From Spirochaetota bacterium (lineage in GTDB: Bacteria > Spirochaetota > Spirochaetia > SZUA-6): a stretch of DNA of 64,000 bases. Each line of letters starts with the position of its first letter. Within the stretch, counting starts at the first letter, position 1. Below are positions 50,423 to 59,287 of the stretch, piece by piece. The stretch is from NCBI GenBank assembly GCA_013151965.1, contig JAADHF010000131.1, positions 62,001-126,000 on the forward strand, written 5' to 3'. Both the position numbers and the translations under genes were made by a program. Under the pieces are notes generated by a model. It searched no databases. It saw only the letters and a program-made list of their open reading frames with translations, and was not told the DNA's origin.

Positions 50423-51464
50423 TAACAAGAGTTTAAACCTTGATTTCGGCTTTAAAAAATCGTGCGTTATTATTGAAAAGAGGCTAAAAACTCCGGAAGT
50501 TAATAAGGATAACAGCCTCTTCGTTTTTGATTCCAATACGGTTTCTCTTTTTAAGAATAAATTGTTCGGAGAAAAAACCAAAAAGTATGCAGTATTACAA
50601 CCCGGTGAAATCTATAAAAACTGGGAGAGCGCGGCAATAATACTGGATCACGCTGTAGAGCACAGGCTGGGAAGAGATGCAGGGTTCATAGGAGTGGGAG
50701 GCGGTGTTGTCTGCGATCTTACAGCATTTGCAGCCTCGGTATATATGCGGGGATGTCCCTTGATACTTATACCGACTACCTTTCTGTCGATGGTGGATGC
50801 TGCCATTGGAGGGAAAACAGGTTTTAATTATAAGGATTTAAAGAATACGGTAGGCACCTTTTATCCGGCTGACAGCATATATATTTTTATAGATGTGCTT
50901 AAATCTCTTTCCGAAAGGGAGTACCGTTCAGGTCTTGCGGAGGTTATTAAAACCGCAATGTTAGGTGATGCCGGGCTCTTTTCGCTTCTGGAAAACAGGA
51001 AGGAGGATATCCTTATACGTGATGAAGATCTGATGGAGGATGTTATAAAACGGTGCGTATCCGTAAAGGGAAGAATAGTGGAAGAGGATTTAAGAGAACA
51101 CGGCAAAAGGGCAACCTTGAATCTCGGGCATACATTCGGACATGCACTGGAATCCGTAACCGGCTTTAAAAGTATTACGCATGGGGAGGCTGTTGCATGG
51201 GGACTGGCTATGGCGGTTAAACTTGGTGTTTCGATAGGTGCGGCGGACAGGGAATATCAGGAGAAGGTGCTTCATCTGTTAAGCCTGTACGATTATAAAC
51301 TTAAGTTTGATGCGATTAATGCTGATGCTATAGTAGATGCCATGTTGGGGGATAAAAAGAAGAGAAATGGTAAACTGCGGTTTGTCGTGCAGAAAAATCT
51401 TTGTGATACTTATATTGTTGAAATTACCGGGAAAGAGATTACAAGGTTTTTAGAATTAGTTTAA
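50415..51464 (+). CDS. aroB: 3-dehydroquinate synthase
   Basis: 349 residues. It has the NAD-binding GVGGGVVCDLTAFAAS, IPTTFLSMVDAAIGGKTGFN, GLAEVIKTA and the metal-binding HTFGHALES and HGEAVAWG motifs. It converts DAHP to 3-dehydroquinate, the second shikimate step. The start overlaps the aroA stop by 8 bp, so translation is coupled although the two act at different steps of the pathway. The other aro genes are not here. Confidence 0.95.
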   Translation: MNNNKSLNLDFGFKKSCVIIEKRLKTPEVNKDNSLFVFDSNTVSLFKNKLFGEKTKKYAVLQPGEIYKNWESAAIILDHAVEHRLGRDAGFIGVGGGVVCDLTAFAASVYMRGCPLILIPTTFLSMVDAAIGGKTGFNYKDLKNTVGTFYPADSIYIFIDVLKSLSEREYRSGLAEVIKTAMLGDAGLFSLLENRKEDILIRDEDLMEDVIKRCVSVKGRIVEEDLREHGKRATLNLGHTFGHALESVTGFKSITHGEAVAWGLAMAVKLGVSIGAADREYQEKVLHLLSLYDYKLKFDAINADAIVDAMLGDKKKRNGKLRFVVQKNLCDTYIVEITGKEITRFLELV

Positions 51465-51476
51465 AGAGGCTGTCAT

Positions 51477-52094
51477 ATGAAAGTTAACAAAGAGATTTTT
51501 GCAAAACATGTAAGGTTGTTCAGTCCCGGAAAAACAATTTTCGAGGAAGGAGATCCCGGTAATGAGATGTACGTCATTATTCAGGGAGAGGTGGAAATCC
51601 GGAAAAACACATCCTCCAAAACTTCAAAAACGCTCATTGTACTTCATGCGGGTGATGTTTTCGGGGAAATGGCTCTTATAGAAAAGAAATCCCGTTCTGC
51701 ATCCGCAGTAGCTACCAAACCGACAAGACTGCTTGTATTAAATGAGAATCTCTTCGATAATATGATCGAGCAGAATCCGGATTTTGCTAAAAAGATGATT
51801 AAAATACTGTCCGAGAGAATAAGAAAGGCAAACCTTATAATTCAAAATATTATGGTTACGAACAAGCACAATCAGCTTCTGGACGGTTTGTACCAATATG
51901 CGGAAGAACACGGAACTTCGACTTTTAAAGGATTCAGGGTTAATGCCGGAAGTTTCGCGGAATGGGCTTCCGTCCATCTGGGGATTTCTCAGAAAGATGT
52001 TCTTTCGACAATTGAAATTCTCTTAAAGAGAGGCATCGTTAAATATTCCGCAGTGGGGAAGGAAGAAATCCTTATCGAACCGCGGCGGTCATAG
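51477..52094 (+). CDS. CRP/FNR-like cyclic-nucleotide-binding transcriptional regulator
   Basis: 205 residues. The cNMP domain contains EEGDPGNEMYVIIQGEVEI and the full cassette FGEMALI...RSASA. A dimerisation helix (residues about 105-135) and a C-terminal domain follow. The C-terminal part (FAEWASVHLGISQKDVLSTIEILLKRGIVKY) looks like a winged helix, but it is short and lacks the canonical CRP HTH box. It could bind DNA or proteins. It lies 12 bp after aroB and may be co-transcribed; its cassette is more standard than in the cNMP protein at 4633. Confidence 0.75.
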   Translation: MKVNKEIFAKHVRLFSPGKTIFEEGDPGNEMYVIIQGEVEIRKNTSSKTSKTLIVLHAGDVFGEMALIEKKSRSASAVATKPTRLLVLNENLFDNMIEQNPDFAKKMIKILSERIRKANLIIQNIMVTNKHNQLLDGLYQYAEEHGTSTFKGFRVNAGSFAEWASVHLGISQKDVLSTIEILLKRGIVKYSAVGKEEILIEPRRS

Positions 52095-52095
52095 C

Positions 52096-54567
52096 CTATG
52101 TATCCAGGATTTCAGAGAGCATCCTGTAATATTTATTTATTTTATCTTTGTATCCGCTTTTTATTATTAAATTTTCATCCTCGTCGATCAACGACTCCAG
52201 CCCTGCTAATGAGCTGGATACTGCGGAGTAGTACTTCTGAATGCACCGAAACCAATAGACACTTCCTCCTTCCGTGACAAGTGTAAGGAAACCGAGTTTT
52301 TTAGACTTTTTTCTCGCCCTGCAGAGGCAGAGCAGAGAATTAAGATTTGTAAATATCCTATCCGCATCTTCAGGATACCTTAAATTTCTGCTGTCCCATT
52401 TCGGTATAATTCTTAATTTATTCCTGTCGAGCACGGGAATAATCTTTAAAATTGTGTTTAAACGCTGCCCGGAAAAGATTTCATACTCTTTAAAAACTAC
52501 TTTACCTTTTAATTTTTTATAATCGGCAAGCATATCCGGATTTAATTTTGCCGCCAGAGGACTAATCCTGAACCAATCCAGTATAACTACTTTATTTCTG
52601 CCTTTTTCCATAGCTATGGGGAATACCTCGGGCCCGATTTTTATTTTGTTTGTAAAATCTTTTTTCTTTCGGGTTCCCGCGGAAACATACTTTCTGGCCT
52701 TTAGACTTTCGGGGAGAGAAGGGTATATCCGTTCGAGCCAGTTTTCCTTAAGCGGGGATACGGAACGGGCATACCTTCTCGATGTTCTGACTATTTCTCC
52801 TGCAACTATATAATCGGGAGTTTTTTTAAACATGACAGACCCGGGATGTATCTGTATTTTTTCCGCTGTTAAACTTCTGTAAAGATTCTTGCCGGTTCTG
52901 ATGCATACCGATTGTATAAGACCGCGGGAAACGGCACACAGATAATCTGCAATACTTCCTCCGCGCAGTACCGGAATACCCATACCGGATACAATCTCTT
53001 CTAACTGATATTTTATATTCAGAATCTCTTTCATGGTTTTTGCTTCGAGGTAGTATTGAATGCAGAATTCATCACGGTCTCTGCTTTTAACGTAGCCTTT
53101 TAACAGTCTTATATAGGAATAAAAATCTCCGTAGGGGTCCCGAAAATTATGATGAGCTTTTCGGGCTTCTAACTCTTCACCCTGGGGAAGGAGAAACGGC
53201 GAACTGGATGTCAGGAAGGATACCGCAGTAATAACCTCTTCCATAACGGAAGGATACCGTTTAACGGCTTCTGCAATAATTCTTGAATGTTTGGGAAGAA
53301 TCGGGAACTGAGTCATCATCCTGCCGATTTCGGTAAGTTCCCTGTTTTCATTAATTGCCTCGAGTAATTTTAAGGTATCCAGAGCACTTGAAATTTTCTG
53401 TTTGCCGGGAGGCGATATAAAGTCGAAATCTTCAAATTCGCTGATTCCGATTTCTGCCATTCTGAGTATTACCTCCGACAGGTCGGTTCTGTAGATTTCT
53501 TCCGTTGTAAATAAAGGCCGTGATGAATAATCTTTCTCCGAGTAGAGTCTGTAGCATATGCCGGGTCTTGTCCGCCCGGCTCTTCCCTTTCTCTGATTGC
53601 AGGATGCACGTGAAATAGGAATTTCCACAAGTGAAGAAGTATAACTGTCGGGATGAAAGTAATTCATCTTGGCATAGCCCGAATCTATAACAATTGTAAT
53701 TCCGTCGATTGTAATACTTGTTTCGGCAATATTGGTGGCTACGATTATCTTCCGTTTTCCCCTGCAGCTTTTAAATACATTTTCCTGTTCCTCCGTAGAG
53801 AGTCTGGAGTAAAGCGGCAGTACTTTAAGTTTTCTACTGAAAGGTGTATGGCTTAAAACCGTAATACATTCTTTTATTGTACGTTCGCCGGAGAGAAAGA
53901 TAAGAATGTCTCCCTTGATTCTTTTTTCCTCTGCATATTCGACTATCTCCAGTATTTTCTTAAACATGGCATCGGTGTCATTTTCGGGAACAGGGGGTGT
54001 AAATCTCGTTTCCACGGGGAAAGCTTCCGATTCGATTTTTACAATCGGACAGCCGTCAAAATATTCGGAAAAAACCTCCGCATTTATCGTTGCGGAAGAG
54101 ATGATGACCTTAAACCGGGGGCGAATATTAAGGATATTCTTAAGAAGTCCTAAAATAAAATCGATGTTCAGACTTCTTTCGTGCGCTTCATCGACCATAA
54201 TCACACTGTACCGGGAGAGACTGTAATCCGCTTTAAGCTCCTGCAGAAGTATCCCGTCCGTCATTATTTTTATTTTAGTGGATTGATCCGTCATATCTTC
54301 GAACCGCATCTTGTATCCCACGATACGCGGGATGCGTGTTTTTAGTTGTTCGGCAATAAAGCGGGATACCGAAACCGCAGCTATTCTGCGCGGCTGTGTA
54401 ACCCCGATAATGCCGTGTTCGGCAAATCCTTCGTTGTATAAAATTTGAGGAATCTGTGTTGTTTTCCCTGAACCTGTAGGACTCTCTACAACGATAACCT
54501 GGCTCTTCTGTAATGCTTTGAGAATTTTTGTGCGGTGTCTGTATACCGGTAGTTTAAGTGGATTCAT
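52096..54567 (-). CDS. DEAH-box ATP-dependent RNA helicase, HrpA-like
   Basis: 823 residues. Superfamily 2 motifs are complete: Walker A GSGKTT (residues 32-37), PRRIAA, DEAHERS (motif II), SSATI (motif III), TNIAETSITIDGI and QRKGRAGRTRPG (motif VI). The HA2/OB domain follows after about residue 400. It resembles HrpA and Prp-type helicases; the length is shorter than E. coli HrpA (about 1300) but similar to HrpB. Likely a ribosome or mRNA remodelling enzyme. It ends 1 bp from the CRP-like stop on the other strand. Confidence 0.88.
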   Translation of the reverse strand: MNPLKLPVYRHRTKILKALQKSQVIVVESPTGSGKTTQIPQILYNEGFAEHGIIGVTQPRRIAAVSVSRFIAEQLKTRIPRIVGYKMRFEDMTDQSTKIKIMTDGILLQELKADYSLSRYSVIMVDEAHERSLNIDFILGLLKNILNIRPRFKVIISSATINAEVFSEYFDGCPIVKIESEAFPVETRFTPPVPENDTDAMFKKILEIVEYAEEKRIKGDILIFLSGERTIKECITVLSHTPFSRKLKVLPLYSRLSTEEQENVFKSCRGKRKIIVATNIAETSITIDGITIVIDSGYAKMNYFHPDSYTSSLVEIPISRASCNQRKGRAGRTRPGICYRLYSEKDYSSRPLFTTEEIYRTDLSEVILRMAEIGISEFEDFDFISPPGKQKISSALDTLKLLEAINENRELTEIGRMMTQFPILPKHSRIIAEAVKRYPSVMEEVITAVSFLTSSSPFLLPQGEELEARKAHHNFRDPYGDFYSYIRLLKGYVKSRDRDEFCIQYYLEAKTMKEILNIKYQLEEIVSGMGIPVLRGGSIADYLCAVSRGLIQSVCIRTGKNLYRSLTAEKIQIHPGSVMFKKTPDYIVAGEIVRTSRRYARSVSPLKENWLERIYPSLPESLKARKYVSAGTRKKKDFTNKIKIGPEVFPIAMEKGRNKVVILDWFRISPLAAKLNPDMLADYKKLKGKVVFKEYEIFSGQRLNTILKIIPVLDRNKLRIIPKWDSRNLRYPEDADRIFTNLNSLLCLCRARKKSKKLGFLTLVTEGGSVYWFRCIQKYYSAVSSSLAGLESLIDEDENLIIKSGYKDKINKYYRMLSEILDT

Positions 54568-54570
54568 AAC

Positions 54571-55875
54571 TTATAATAACATTTTTATTGTATCTTTTAA
54601 AGTATCAAGTGTAAGGCCGGAATAGCTTTTCCTTGTACGCAGATCCTTAAGAGTAATTAAGCCCTGCGACTTTTCATCTTCTCCGCATATCACGGCAAGG
54701 GGGATTCCCTTTTTCCCGGCAAAGTTAAACTGAACCGCCAGTTTTTTCTTATCAGGATATGTTTCCGTGGAAATTCCGTTATTCCTCAGTTCTAAAGCGA
54801 TAAGCTGGTAGTATGTAAGAAGTGATTCGTCTAAATTAAGTATAATTACCTGAGGTACCGGAGAGATCTGTTTTCCCGTGGCAAGCAGTTCAACTGCAGC
54901 CATGAGCCTGTCCAGTCCGATAGATGAGCCGACGCCGGGTATCGCTTCCCTGGAATAAAGGGCGGTGAGGTTATTGTATCTTCCCCCTGAACAGACGGAA
55001 CCTATTGCCGGCATCTCATTAAGGTATGTTTCGAAAACAATCCCCGTGTAGTAGTCTAAGCCCCTTGTTATGGAGGGATCAAATGTAAAGCTCTCTGTAA
55101 GGTTTAAATCCTCTATGAATTTCCAGATTTCTTCTATTCGTGTTGTCTCGCCGGCTTCCGCTCCGATACTGTTTCTGATCGCCTCTACGGTACCGGTAAA
55201 ATCCGCACCTTTACTGATAAACCGTATTATGGCATCCGCCTTTGTTTTGCCGGTGATCTCCGAAAGGAGAGAATGTACTTTATCCGTTCCGATTTTTTTT
55301 ACCTTATCTACGGTACGCAGGATTTCCGCGGATTTTTCTTTAATCTCCAGTTTTTCAAGAAGCCTGTTAAACAGATTTCTGTCGGAGACGTGAATCGTAA
55401 ATTTCTTAATGCCGATACTGATCAGACTTGTATACATGAGAAAAAGAATCTCGAAATCGGCAGAAACGGAATCGCTTCCCACTATATCAAAATCGCACTG
55501 CGTAAATTCCCTGTATCTTCCCTTCTGTGTGTTTTCGCCGCGCCACACCTTCGCTATGTGGTATCTCCGAAAGGGGAGGTAAAGCTCGTTTCTGTGCTGG
55601 GACATAAATCGGGCAAAAGGAACGGTCAGATCATAACGCATGGCGATATCCCTGTTGCCGTTATCGAAGAATCTGTAAATCTGTTTATCCGTTTCTCCGC
55701 CGCCTTTGCCCAGAAGTATATCCGTATATTCCAGTACAGGAGTATCGATCGGTACAAATCCGAACAGCTTAAAGACCTTTTCGAGCTGTGCGATTAAATA
55801 TCTCTTTCCTGTTTCCCTCTCGGGAAGAAAATCTCTGAATCCCTTCAGCACTCTGGGGGTTATACTGCCTGCCAT
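54571..55875 (-). CDS. hisS: Histidyl-tRNA synthetase
   Basis: 434 residues of class II synthetase. It has motif 2 (RYHIAKVWRGE...GRYREFTQCDFDIVG), the histidine-binding segment RGLDYYTGIVFE and motif 3 (GVGSSIGLDRLMA). A C-terminal anticodon-binding domain spans about 335-434. It charges tRNA-His. The ATG follows a GGCGG-type site and the gene ends 3 bp upstream of the helicase gene, so they are probably co-transcribed. No T-box leader is visible in the 19-bp gap. Confidence 0.95.
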   Translation of the reverse strand: MAGSITPRVLKGFRDFLPERETGKRYLIAQLEKVFKLFGFVPIDTPVLEYTDILLGKGGGETDKQIYRFFDNGNRDIAMRYDLTVPFARFMSQHRNELYLPFRRYHIAKVWRGENTQKGRYREFTQCDFDIVGSDSVSADFEILFLMYTSLISIGIKKFTIHVSDRNLFNRLLEKLEIKEKSAEILRTVDKVKKIGTDKVHSLLSEITGKTKADAIIRFISKGADFTGTVEAIRNSIGAEAGETTRIEEIWKFIEDLNLTESFTFDPSITRGLDYYTGIVFETYLNEMPAIGSVCSGGRYNNLTALYSREAIPGVGSSIGLDRLMAAVELLATGKQISPVPQVIILNLDESLLTYYQLIALELRNNGISTETYPDKKKLAVQFNFAGKKGIPLAVICGEDEKSQGLITLKDLRTRKSYSGLTLDTLKDTIKMLL

Positions 55876-55893
55876 TTTCCCTGCCGCCTCTTT

Positions 55894-57015
55894 TTAAAGT
55901 TCTTTTATATAAATTCTATAGGTTTTATAAATCTCAACGGGCAGATGTTTTAAGGAATTACGCATGGAGTCGTTGTTTTCTACAATCAGAGACATCTCGA
56001 TTTCTGAAAATCCCAGTTTGTACGCCTGCTCCGCTATATTTACATAGAAGGCTATTTCTATTCCCCTGTACCTGTATTCCTCCAGAATACCCATAAGTAT
56101 GTGCCTGAATCTATCCGTTTTTTTAAGGTTAAGCAGCAGTTTGATGAAACCAAAGGGGAAGAGCCTTCCGTTTATTTTTTTTACGGCCACATTGGCGTCG
56201 TAAATGGATAGTGCAAACCCGATTGCTCTGCCGTCGATCTCTGCAATAAAGGATAGATCCGGGACAACCAGCGTTGTTAATTCCTTTGCAATTCTGTTAA
56301 ATTCGGAATCTGTAAGCGGAACGTGCCCCCAGTTTTTATCCCAGGCTTTGCCGAATATATGTTTTATTATAGCGGCGTCTCTATCGAAATTCTCCTTCGG
56401 ATTAATCTTCCTTATGGTTAAACCGGGCTGTTTCATTACCCTGCCCTTTAACCGGTACATGCGGTCGTCCACTTTCTGATTTGTGGCCCCCCTGTATGCA
56501 TACCAGTCCACAGATTTTCTGTATCCTGCATTTTCCACAAGTGTCCGGTAGTAGGCGGGATTATGCACGTTAAGGACATAGGGATCGGTATCGAAGCCGT
56601 CTATAAGCAGTCCGATTTCATCGTATATGCCGAAACTCATAGGGCCTTCTACGGATTTTCTTTTTTCTGCGGTTAAGTATTCTTCTGCTGATTTAAATAG
56701 AATGTCCGCTGTTTCCTGATCATTTTCGCATTCGAAAAAACCGAAAAAGCCTTTTCCGTCATTATAGATTTCATCGTGCATATGGTTTATATGGGCCGAT
56801 ATCCTTCCCACCGGTTTGCCGTCACGTAAAGCTAAAAAGAGCCGTGCACTGCCGTGTTCGAAAAAAACACCTTTTTTCGGGTTGATAAAACTTTTCTGAT
56901 CGAAAATTATCGGAGGTACCCAGTGCGGGTCATTTTTATAGACAGCCCAGGGCATCTTGATAAACTGCATTCTGTCCCTGCCGGTTTTTACTGTTTTGAT
57001 CTCCAAATTCGACAT
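55894..57015 (-). CDS. GNAT-like N-acetyltransferase superfamily protein
   Basis: About 373 residues. The N-terminal region (MPWAVYKNDPHWVPPIIFDQK) and LALRDGKPVGRISAHINHMHDEIY are typical of a large GNAT-related family found in many bacteria. A second GNAT-like fold is suggested later (FIAEIDGRAIGFALSI). The acyl-CoA loop is weak, so activity is uncertain. I chose the ATG at 57015 because it lies six bases after AGGAG; the one at 57021 touches the site. It stands upstream of hisS by 19 bp; substrate unknown. Confidence 0.65.
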   Translation of the reverse strand: MSNLEIKTVKTGRDRMQFIKMPWAVYKNDPHWVPPIIFDQKSFINPKKGVFFEHGSARLFLALRDGKPVGRISAHINHMHDEIYNDGKGFFGFFECENDQETADILFKSAEEYLTAEKRKSVEGPMSFGIYDEIGLLIDGFDTDPYVLNVHNPAYYRTLVENAGYRKSVDWYAYRGATNQKVDDRMYRLKGRVMKQPGLTIRKINPKENFDRDAAIIKHIFGKAWDKNWGHVPLTDSEFNRIAKELTTLVVPDLSFIAEIDGRAIGFALSIYDANVAVKKINGRLFPFGFIKLLLNLKKTDRFRHILMGILEEYRYRGIEIAFYVNIAEQAYKLGFSEIEMSLIVENNDSMRNSLKHLPVEIYKTYRIYIKEL

Positions 57016-57083
57016 AATCATCTCCTGACCTTAAAAAGATATATTGTAATCGTTTCTCTTAAATTATAGAATATAAAGGCTTA

Positions 57084-58277
57084 TTACCTTAAAAGTTCTA
57101 TTCGTTTAAGCAAAGTGTCTACCTTTGCTCCGTATGTTTTTTTATCTGTTTCTTTAGCTTTTTTCAGATAAACCACAGCATCATCGAATTTATTTGCTGC
57201 GAAAGCATTAACACCAAGTGCATAATTTATTAAGCCCGATTCAGTGCCGAGTTTAAGTGCTTTTTTGTAAAATATTTCCGCGTCACCGTACTTTTTCCTG
57301 GCATAGGATATTAACCCCATGTAGTAATACGGTATATGGTTGTCGGGTTCGATTCGGACGGCATGTTTAAAGGACTCTTCCGCATGGTTAATATCACCCT
57401 TGCTGTAAAAATCGATCCCCTCTTTTATATAATCAGTGAAAGTTTTAAGTGATTTTATATAGCTGATAAAATCGTTGTGCAGAGTATTTTTATCCACCCA
57501 GGAAAATGCTTTTTTAAGGACATAATTAGAGTTTTCGTCGACTGTTGCTCCGGCATCGAGCGCGCTGATCGAATCCCAGAAAATACGGTTGTACTTCTTT
57601 TCACCGGTATTTGACAGGTATTGAACGATACCCCAGGCCTCCGGATAAAATAACGATATATTTTTAAGTGCTTCCTGTTTATTCATAATAAGTAATTTAT
57701 CCAAGGGAATAAATTTGTCTTTCGTATTTATAATGGATTTCAGAGAATCCAGCCAGACCAGATTCGGTCTCCATACGAACGAGGATGTACTACTGTTATA
57801 TTTTGAATTTTCGACATAAGCCGCAATTCCTTCTCTGAGCCAGATAGGAGAGTTTGGAATCATGGCCTTGATAAATTGAATAAAACCCTGGTGGAGCAGT
57901 GAAGAATCAAACTCGGCACTATTGGCCTTTTCGAATCCGACAAGTTCTGATTTTTCGAGGTCGGTATAATGTATATAAACGAAATCATCACGTGTCTGAT
58001 TTATAAGTGAAACAAGATAGCTGTCGAAGGAGCTTTTTTCTTTGAATATTCGTACTTTAAGTTTTACTTTAAGGGAAGACAGATCAAGATGCAGGATTCC
58101 ATTGTAAAGCCGCAGACATGCTTCCATTTTTTGAGATATCTCTCTTGCCGAGGATGAGCTGTCATCGGAATAAACCCTGTAGTGCGGGGACTCTTCCCTG
58201 AAAAAGGTACTGCTTTCGGAAAATAATGGGTAGCCGAGGACAAAGCTGATAATGACAAAAAGAGGGAATTTTCTCAT
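57084..58277 (-). CDS. Exported TPR protein with a degenerate MA-type peptidase domain
   Basis: 397 residues with a signal peptide (about 1-20). The middle part matches the MA (gluzincin) peptidase-like family, with SSLLHQGFIQFI at the place where active enzymes have HExxH, and WLREGIAAYVE downstream, where the third-ligand Glu is kept. The catalytic Glu and second His are missing, so it is probably inactive. Residues about 285-385 hold three TPR repeats. It is probably a periplasmic binding protein. It has a GGAGGAAA site and a TTGACA promoter. Confidence 0.7.
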   Translation of the reverse strand: MRKFPLFVIISFVLGYPLFSESSTFFREESPHYRVYSDDSSSSAREISQKMEACLRLYNGILHLDLSSLKVKLKVRIFKEKSSFDSYLVSLINQTRDDFVYIHYTDLEKSELVGFEKANSAEFDSSLLHQGFIQFIKAMIPNSPIWLREGIAAYVENSKYNSSTSSFVWRPNLVWLDSLKSIINTKDKFIPLDKLLIMNKQEALKNISLFYPEAWGIVQYLSNTGEKKYNRIFWDSISALDAGATVDENSNYVLKKAFSWVDKNTLHNDFISYIKSLKTFTDYIKEGIDFYSKGDINHAEESFKHAVRIEPDNHIPYYYMGLISYARKKYGDAEIFYKKALKLGTESGLINYALGVNAFAANKFDDAVVYLKKAKETDKKTYGAKVDTLLKRIELLR

Positions 58278-58294
58278 GTTTCCTCCTGAGTCAT

Positions 58295-58323
58295 ATCTTA
58301 TTCAGAGTTAATGGGGATGTCAA
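58295..58323 (-). promoter_or_regulatory. Putative promoter of the TPR/pseudo-peptidase gene
   Basis: Minus strand: TTGACA (58323-58318), 17-bp spacer, TAAGAT (58300-58295). The gene start at 58277 follows with a GGAGGAAA site in between, so this unit has a short but ordinary leader. Confidence 0.6.
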
Positions 58324-58333
58324 ATACTTTATT

Positions 58334-59248
58334 TTATTCGTCGGTTGTGTTCTGCACTCTTTTTTTCAGTAAATTCTTTATGTATGATATTTTACTCACC
58401 GTTATATTTACCGCTTCTATGATAATACCGGTGAAGCGCTCGATATTGTTTAAAATGTAACGCTGTAAATCGTATACATCGCCCGAGATTTGAGTTCCAT
58501 ACGGCACATCTAAAAACAGATTAAAAATGTATTTGCCGCTTTCATTTTTTATCGAAATCTTTGCAACCTTTATTGTGGGATCGAATTCATTAACACAATG
58601 AAGCACCATTTGACTTAAGGCTTCTTCGGAAATCGTTACTTTCCCTTTTCTGCTGTAATCCGGGCGGACAACTGTTTTTTCAAATTCCTTATGTACCTTC
58701 GAAAAACTGAATTTCTTTTTTAAGAGCACCTTTATGGACTGGAAGAATATATGCGGATAGTTCTTTTTTATTTCAATAGCGGGAACGGGAATAATATGTT
58801 TGCCTTCTTCATCGCGCGACCTTCTTGCTTTTTCTATCTCATCCAGAGTTGCGATATCCTGAATCTTAATAATGCGGGTGGGCTGGGGAAGATTAAGTGT
58901 GGCAGCGATTTTTTTGACCATGGGCAGTGAGGTGCCGATTATAAGTACCCTTTTGAATTTCTCTTTTTCCAGGGTTTTCCGCACTTCATCGGCATGTTGT
59001 GAGTTCGCAAAGAGGGCTGTTTTAATAGCTGTCAGTACGCCTTTTTCTTTTTTTGCCGATGTTCCGGCTACGATTTTCTGGCCTCTGATAAGCAGGCCGT
59101 CATCGATAATAAAATCTATGCCGTATTTTTCCGCTAAAAGTTGAGCGCGAAAACTCTTGCCGCTGCCGCTCTTCCCGACAAGGGCAAAAACCTGAACTCC
59201 CTGAAAGACCCAGACAAAGTGATGATATATTTTCTTTATAGAAATCAT
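58334..59248 (-). CDS. P-loop NTPase fused to an Asp23-like domain
   Basis: 304 residues. Walker A GKSGSGKS is at residues 25-32. The next 150 residues look like a nucleoside-kinase-type fold (IDFIIDDGLLI, VLIIGTSLPMVKK). Residues about 195-295 resemble Asp23/Gls24 family domains (ISEEALSQMVLHCVNEF...DVPYGTQISGDVYDLQRYILNNIERFTG). Asp23 proteins of Firmicutes are linked to envelope stress and often anchor at the membrane. The fusion suggests ATP-driven regulation of an envelope process; this is inference. Confidence 0.68.
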   Translation of the reverse strand: MISIKKIYHHFVWVFQGVQVFALVGKSGSGKSFRAQLLAEKYGIDFIIDDGLLIRGQKIVAGTSAKKEKGVLTAIKTALFANSQHADEVRKTLEKEKFKRVLIIGTSLPMVKKIAATLNLPQPTRIIKIQDIATLDEIEKARRSRDEEGKHIIPVPAIEIKKNYPHIFFQSIKVLLKKKFSFSKVHKEFEKTVVRPDYSRKGKVTISEEALSQMVLHCVNEFDPTIKVAKISIKNESGKYIFNLFLDVPYGTQISGDVYDLQRYILNNIERFTGIIIEAVNITVSKISYIKNLLKKRVQNTTDE

Positions 59249-59287
59249 TTTCTTAATACCCGGTGTATATAAAGATAACCATAATTA

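Noticed and set aside
55876-55893. T-box leader before hisS
   Set aside because: The gap to the upstream gene is 18 bp, so no T-box structure can fit.
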